Assembly: GCA_030601965.1 (NCBI GenBank)
Contig: JAUWAR010000078.1
Span: forward strand, 1 to 5,965
Length of the DNA: 5,965 bases
Source: a bacterium
Lineage (GTDB): Bacteria; Hydrothermota; UBA3073; JACQXS01; JAUWAR01
Direction of reading: 5' to 3'
This document shows positions 4,644 to 5,965 of the stretch, in pieces. The notes beneath the pieces are model-generated. The model saw nothing but the letters and a program-made list of their open reading frames with translations. It had not been told where the DNA came from and made no database searches. Made by a program: the position numbers and the translations under genes. Position 1 is the first letter of the stretch, and the number at the start of each line of letters is the position of its first letter.

Positions 4644-5965
4644 ATGACCATTCCAGAGAATATAAGAAATAAAGTAAAAGAGATAAGAAAGCAGATAGAT
4701 TTTCATAATTATAGATATTATGTTCTGAACCAACCGCTTATCTCTGATTATGAATATGATATGCTCCTTAAAGAACTCATCAGCATTGAGAAACAATATC
4801 CAGAGACTATTAGCCCAGATTCTCCAACACAAAGGATAGGGGAACAACTTACAGGCGGTTTCAAAGAAGTAGAACATAAAATTCCTATGCTGAGCCTTGA
4901 TAATACTTATTCTAAAGAAGAGGTAGTGGAATTTGATAAAAGGATGCAACGAGAACTCGGTAGGCAAGCCGAATATGTAGTAGAACTTAAAATAGATGGA
5001 CTTGCAGTCTCTCTTATCTATAAAGATGGAGTGCTTGTTCAAGGTTCAACAAGAGGAGACGGAGCAGTTGGTGATGATATCACTCATAATATAAGAACAA
5101 TAAAGTCAATACCTCTAAGGGTCCTTACAGATGACCGTGAAATTATGGATATAGAAGTCAGGGGAGAAATATATATGCCTATTGATACTTTCAGGAATCT
5201 TAATAAGGAAAGAGAAGAGAAAGGTGAACCACTTTTTGCCAATCCACGAAATGCGGCAGCAGGAACAGTTAAGCATCTTGACCCCAAAGTGGCATATTAC
5301 AGAAATCTTGATATATTCATTCATACTGTTCTTTCTGAAAAATATCAAGCCCATTATGATGCACTTATAGCATCAAATAAAATAGGGTTTAAGGTCAATC
5401 CTAACATGAAACTCTGTAAAAATATAGATGAGGTCTTTGATTATTGTGAAAGCTGGAAATCACGGAGGAATAAATTACCTTATGGTATGGATGGAATGGT
5501 AATTAAGGTTAATTATTTTGAAGACCAAGAAAAATTGGGGACAACCGAGAAGAATCCAAGATGGAGCATTGCTTACAAATTTCCTGCACAACAGGTTACA
5601 ACGAAGGTTGAAGATATAGTACTTCAAATAGGAAGAACCGGGATAGTAACTCCAGTTGCAATATTAACACCTGTGAAGGTTTCAGGTTCTACGGTATCTC
5701 GCGCCACCCTGCATAATTTTGATGAATTGGCGCGAAAGGATGTCCGAGTCGGTGATACAGTTTTCATAGAAAAGGGAGGAGAAGTAATTCCTGAAGTCGT
5801 AAAAGTTGTTCTTGAAAAAAGAACGGGTAAGGAAAAAAAGGTAGAGATTCCTAAAAAATGTCCTGTGTGTGGAAGTAGACTTGTCCGACAAGAAAGAGAA
5901 GTAGCAATAAGATGCGACAATACAAGGTGTCCTTCTCAGGTAAAAGCAAGAATTGAGCATTTTGC
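4644..5965 (+). CDS. ligA: NAD+-dependent DNA ligase LigA, N-terminal 440 residues (runs off the window)
   Basis: LigA seals single-strand nicks in DNA during replication and repair, using NAD+ to adenylate its active-site lysine. About 440 of a usual 660-700 residues are visible. Domain Ia (about 1-60) shows the NMN-binding pattern HNYRYYVLNQPLISDYEYD (21-39). The adenylation domain carries the nucleophile Lys116 in ELKIDGLA, NPRNAAAGT (200-208), DGMVIK (283-288) and YKFP (311-314). The OB domain follows (about 316-395, with QIGRTGIVTPVA and the SRATLHN segment), then a zinc finger with Cys406, Cys409, Cys424 and Cys429. The helix-hairpin-helix and BRCT domains lie beyond the right edge. The ATG at 4644 is the only usable start in frame after the TGA at 4596-4598 and gives the normal N-terminus. 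No Shine-Dalgarno is seen before it. All key residues are intact, so the enzyme should be active. Confidence 0.97.
   Translation, partial: MTIPENIRNKVKEIRKQIDFHNYRYYVLNQPLISDYEYDMLLKELISIEKQYPETISPDSPTQRIGEQLTGGFKEVEHKIPMLSLDNTYSKEEVVEFDKRMQRELGRQAEYVVELKIDGLAVSLIYKDGVLVQGSTRGDGAVGDDITHNIRTIKSIPLRVLTDDREIMDIEVRGEIYMPIDTFRNLNKEREEKGEPLFANPRNAAAGTVKHLDPKVAYYRNLDIFIHTVLSEKYQAHYDALIASNKIGFKVNPNMKLCKNIDEVFDYCESWKSRRNKLPYGMDGMVIKVNYFEDQEKLGTTEKNPRWSIAYKFPAQQVTTKVEDIVLQIGRTGIVTPVAILTPVKVSGSTVSRATLHNFDELARKDVRVGDTVFIEKGGEVIPEVVKVVLEKRTGKEKKVEIPKKCPVCGSRLVRQEREVAIRCDNTRCPSQVKARIEHF

Noticed and set aside
4533..5042. Long minus-strand reading frame (169 codons)
   Set aside because: It lies opposite the N-terminal half of ligA, whose motifs are intact. 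The translation is low-complexity, rich in Phe/Ile/Tyr, as expected from the complement of an AT-rich gene.

Overview
This AT-rich window reads almost entirely on the + strand. It holds six protein-coding regions, two of them cut by the window edges, plus one fossil gene tail. No rRNA, tRNA, CRISPR array or transposase is visible. All genes run the same way and are closely spaced, with AGA/AGG-rich arginine codons throughout. The organism is a bacterium, shown by the NAD+-dependent DNA ligase, the monotopic sugar-phosphate transferase and good Shine-Dalgarno sites. The fossil C-terminal secretion tail at 3335-3451 resembles type IX secretion (Por-type) sorting domains. That hints at the FCB group or a candidate phylum such as WOR-3 or Cloacimonadota, but this placement is a low-confidence inference.

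Layout. (1) Positions 1-1154 are the end of a surface-polysaccharide or glycoconjugate cluster: the C-terminal part of a DegT/DnrJ/EryC1/StrS-type PLP sugar aminotransferase, then, 11 nt later, a small WcaJ/PglC-type sugar-phosphate transferase that would load the first sugar onto undecaprenyl phosphate. (2) A 67-nt gap (1155-1221) contains a very good sigma70-type promoter, placed so that transcription would start at or next to the ATG of the next gene. (3) Positions 1222-4573 look like one operon: a 110-aa protein of unknown function, a 598-aa GlmL/MutL-family ASKHA ATPase overlapping it by 17 nt, and a 373-aa uncharacterised protein with a barrel-sandwich-like N-terminal segment and a KOW/SH3-like C-terminus. 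Between the last two lies a 117-nt stretch that decodes in frame as the end of a secreted protein's sorting domain. (4) After a 70-nt gap containing AATGACGAA repeats, ligA (NAD+ DNA ligase) begins and runs off the right edge.

How they fit together. The first two genes plausibly act in one pathway: an amino-sugar nucleotide is made and then transferred to a lipid carrier. The central trio is the most intriguing part. GlmL-family proteins are known from the glutamate mutase locus, yet no cobalamin-dependent mutase subunit is seen here, and this GlmL has a long C-terminal extension. The small protein and the 373-aa protein may be its dedicated partners in an uncharacterised ATP-dependent system. 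ligA is a housekeeping gene that probably has no functional link to its neighbours.
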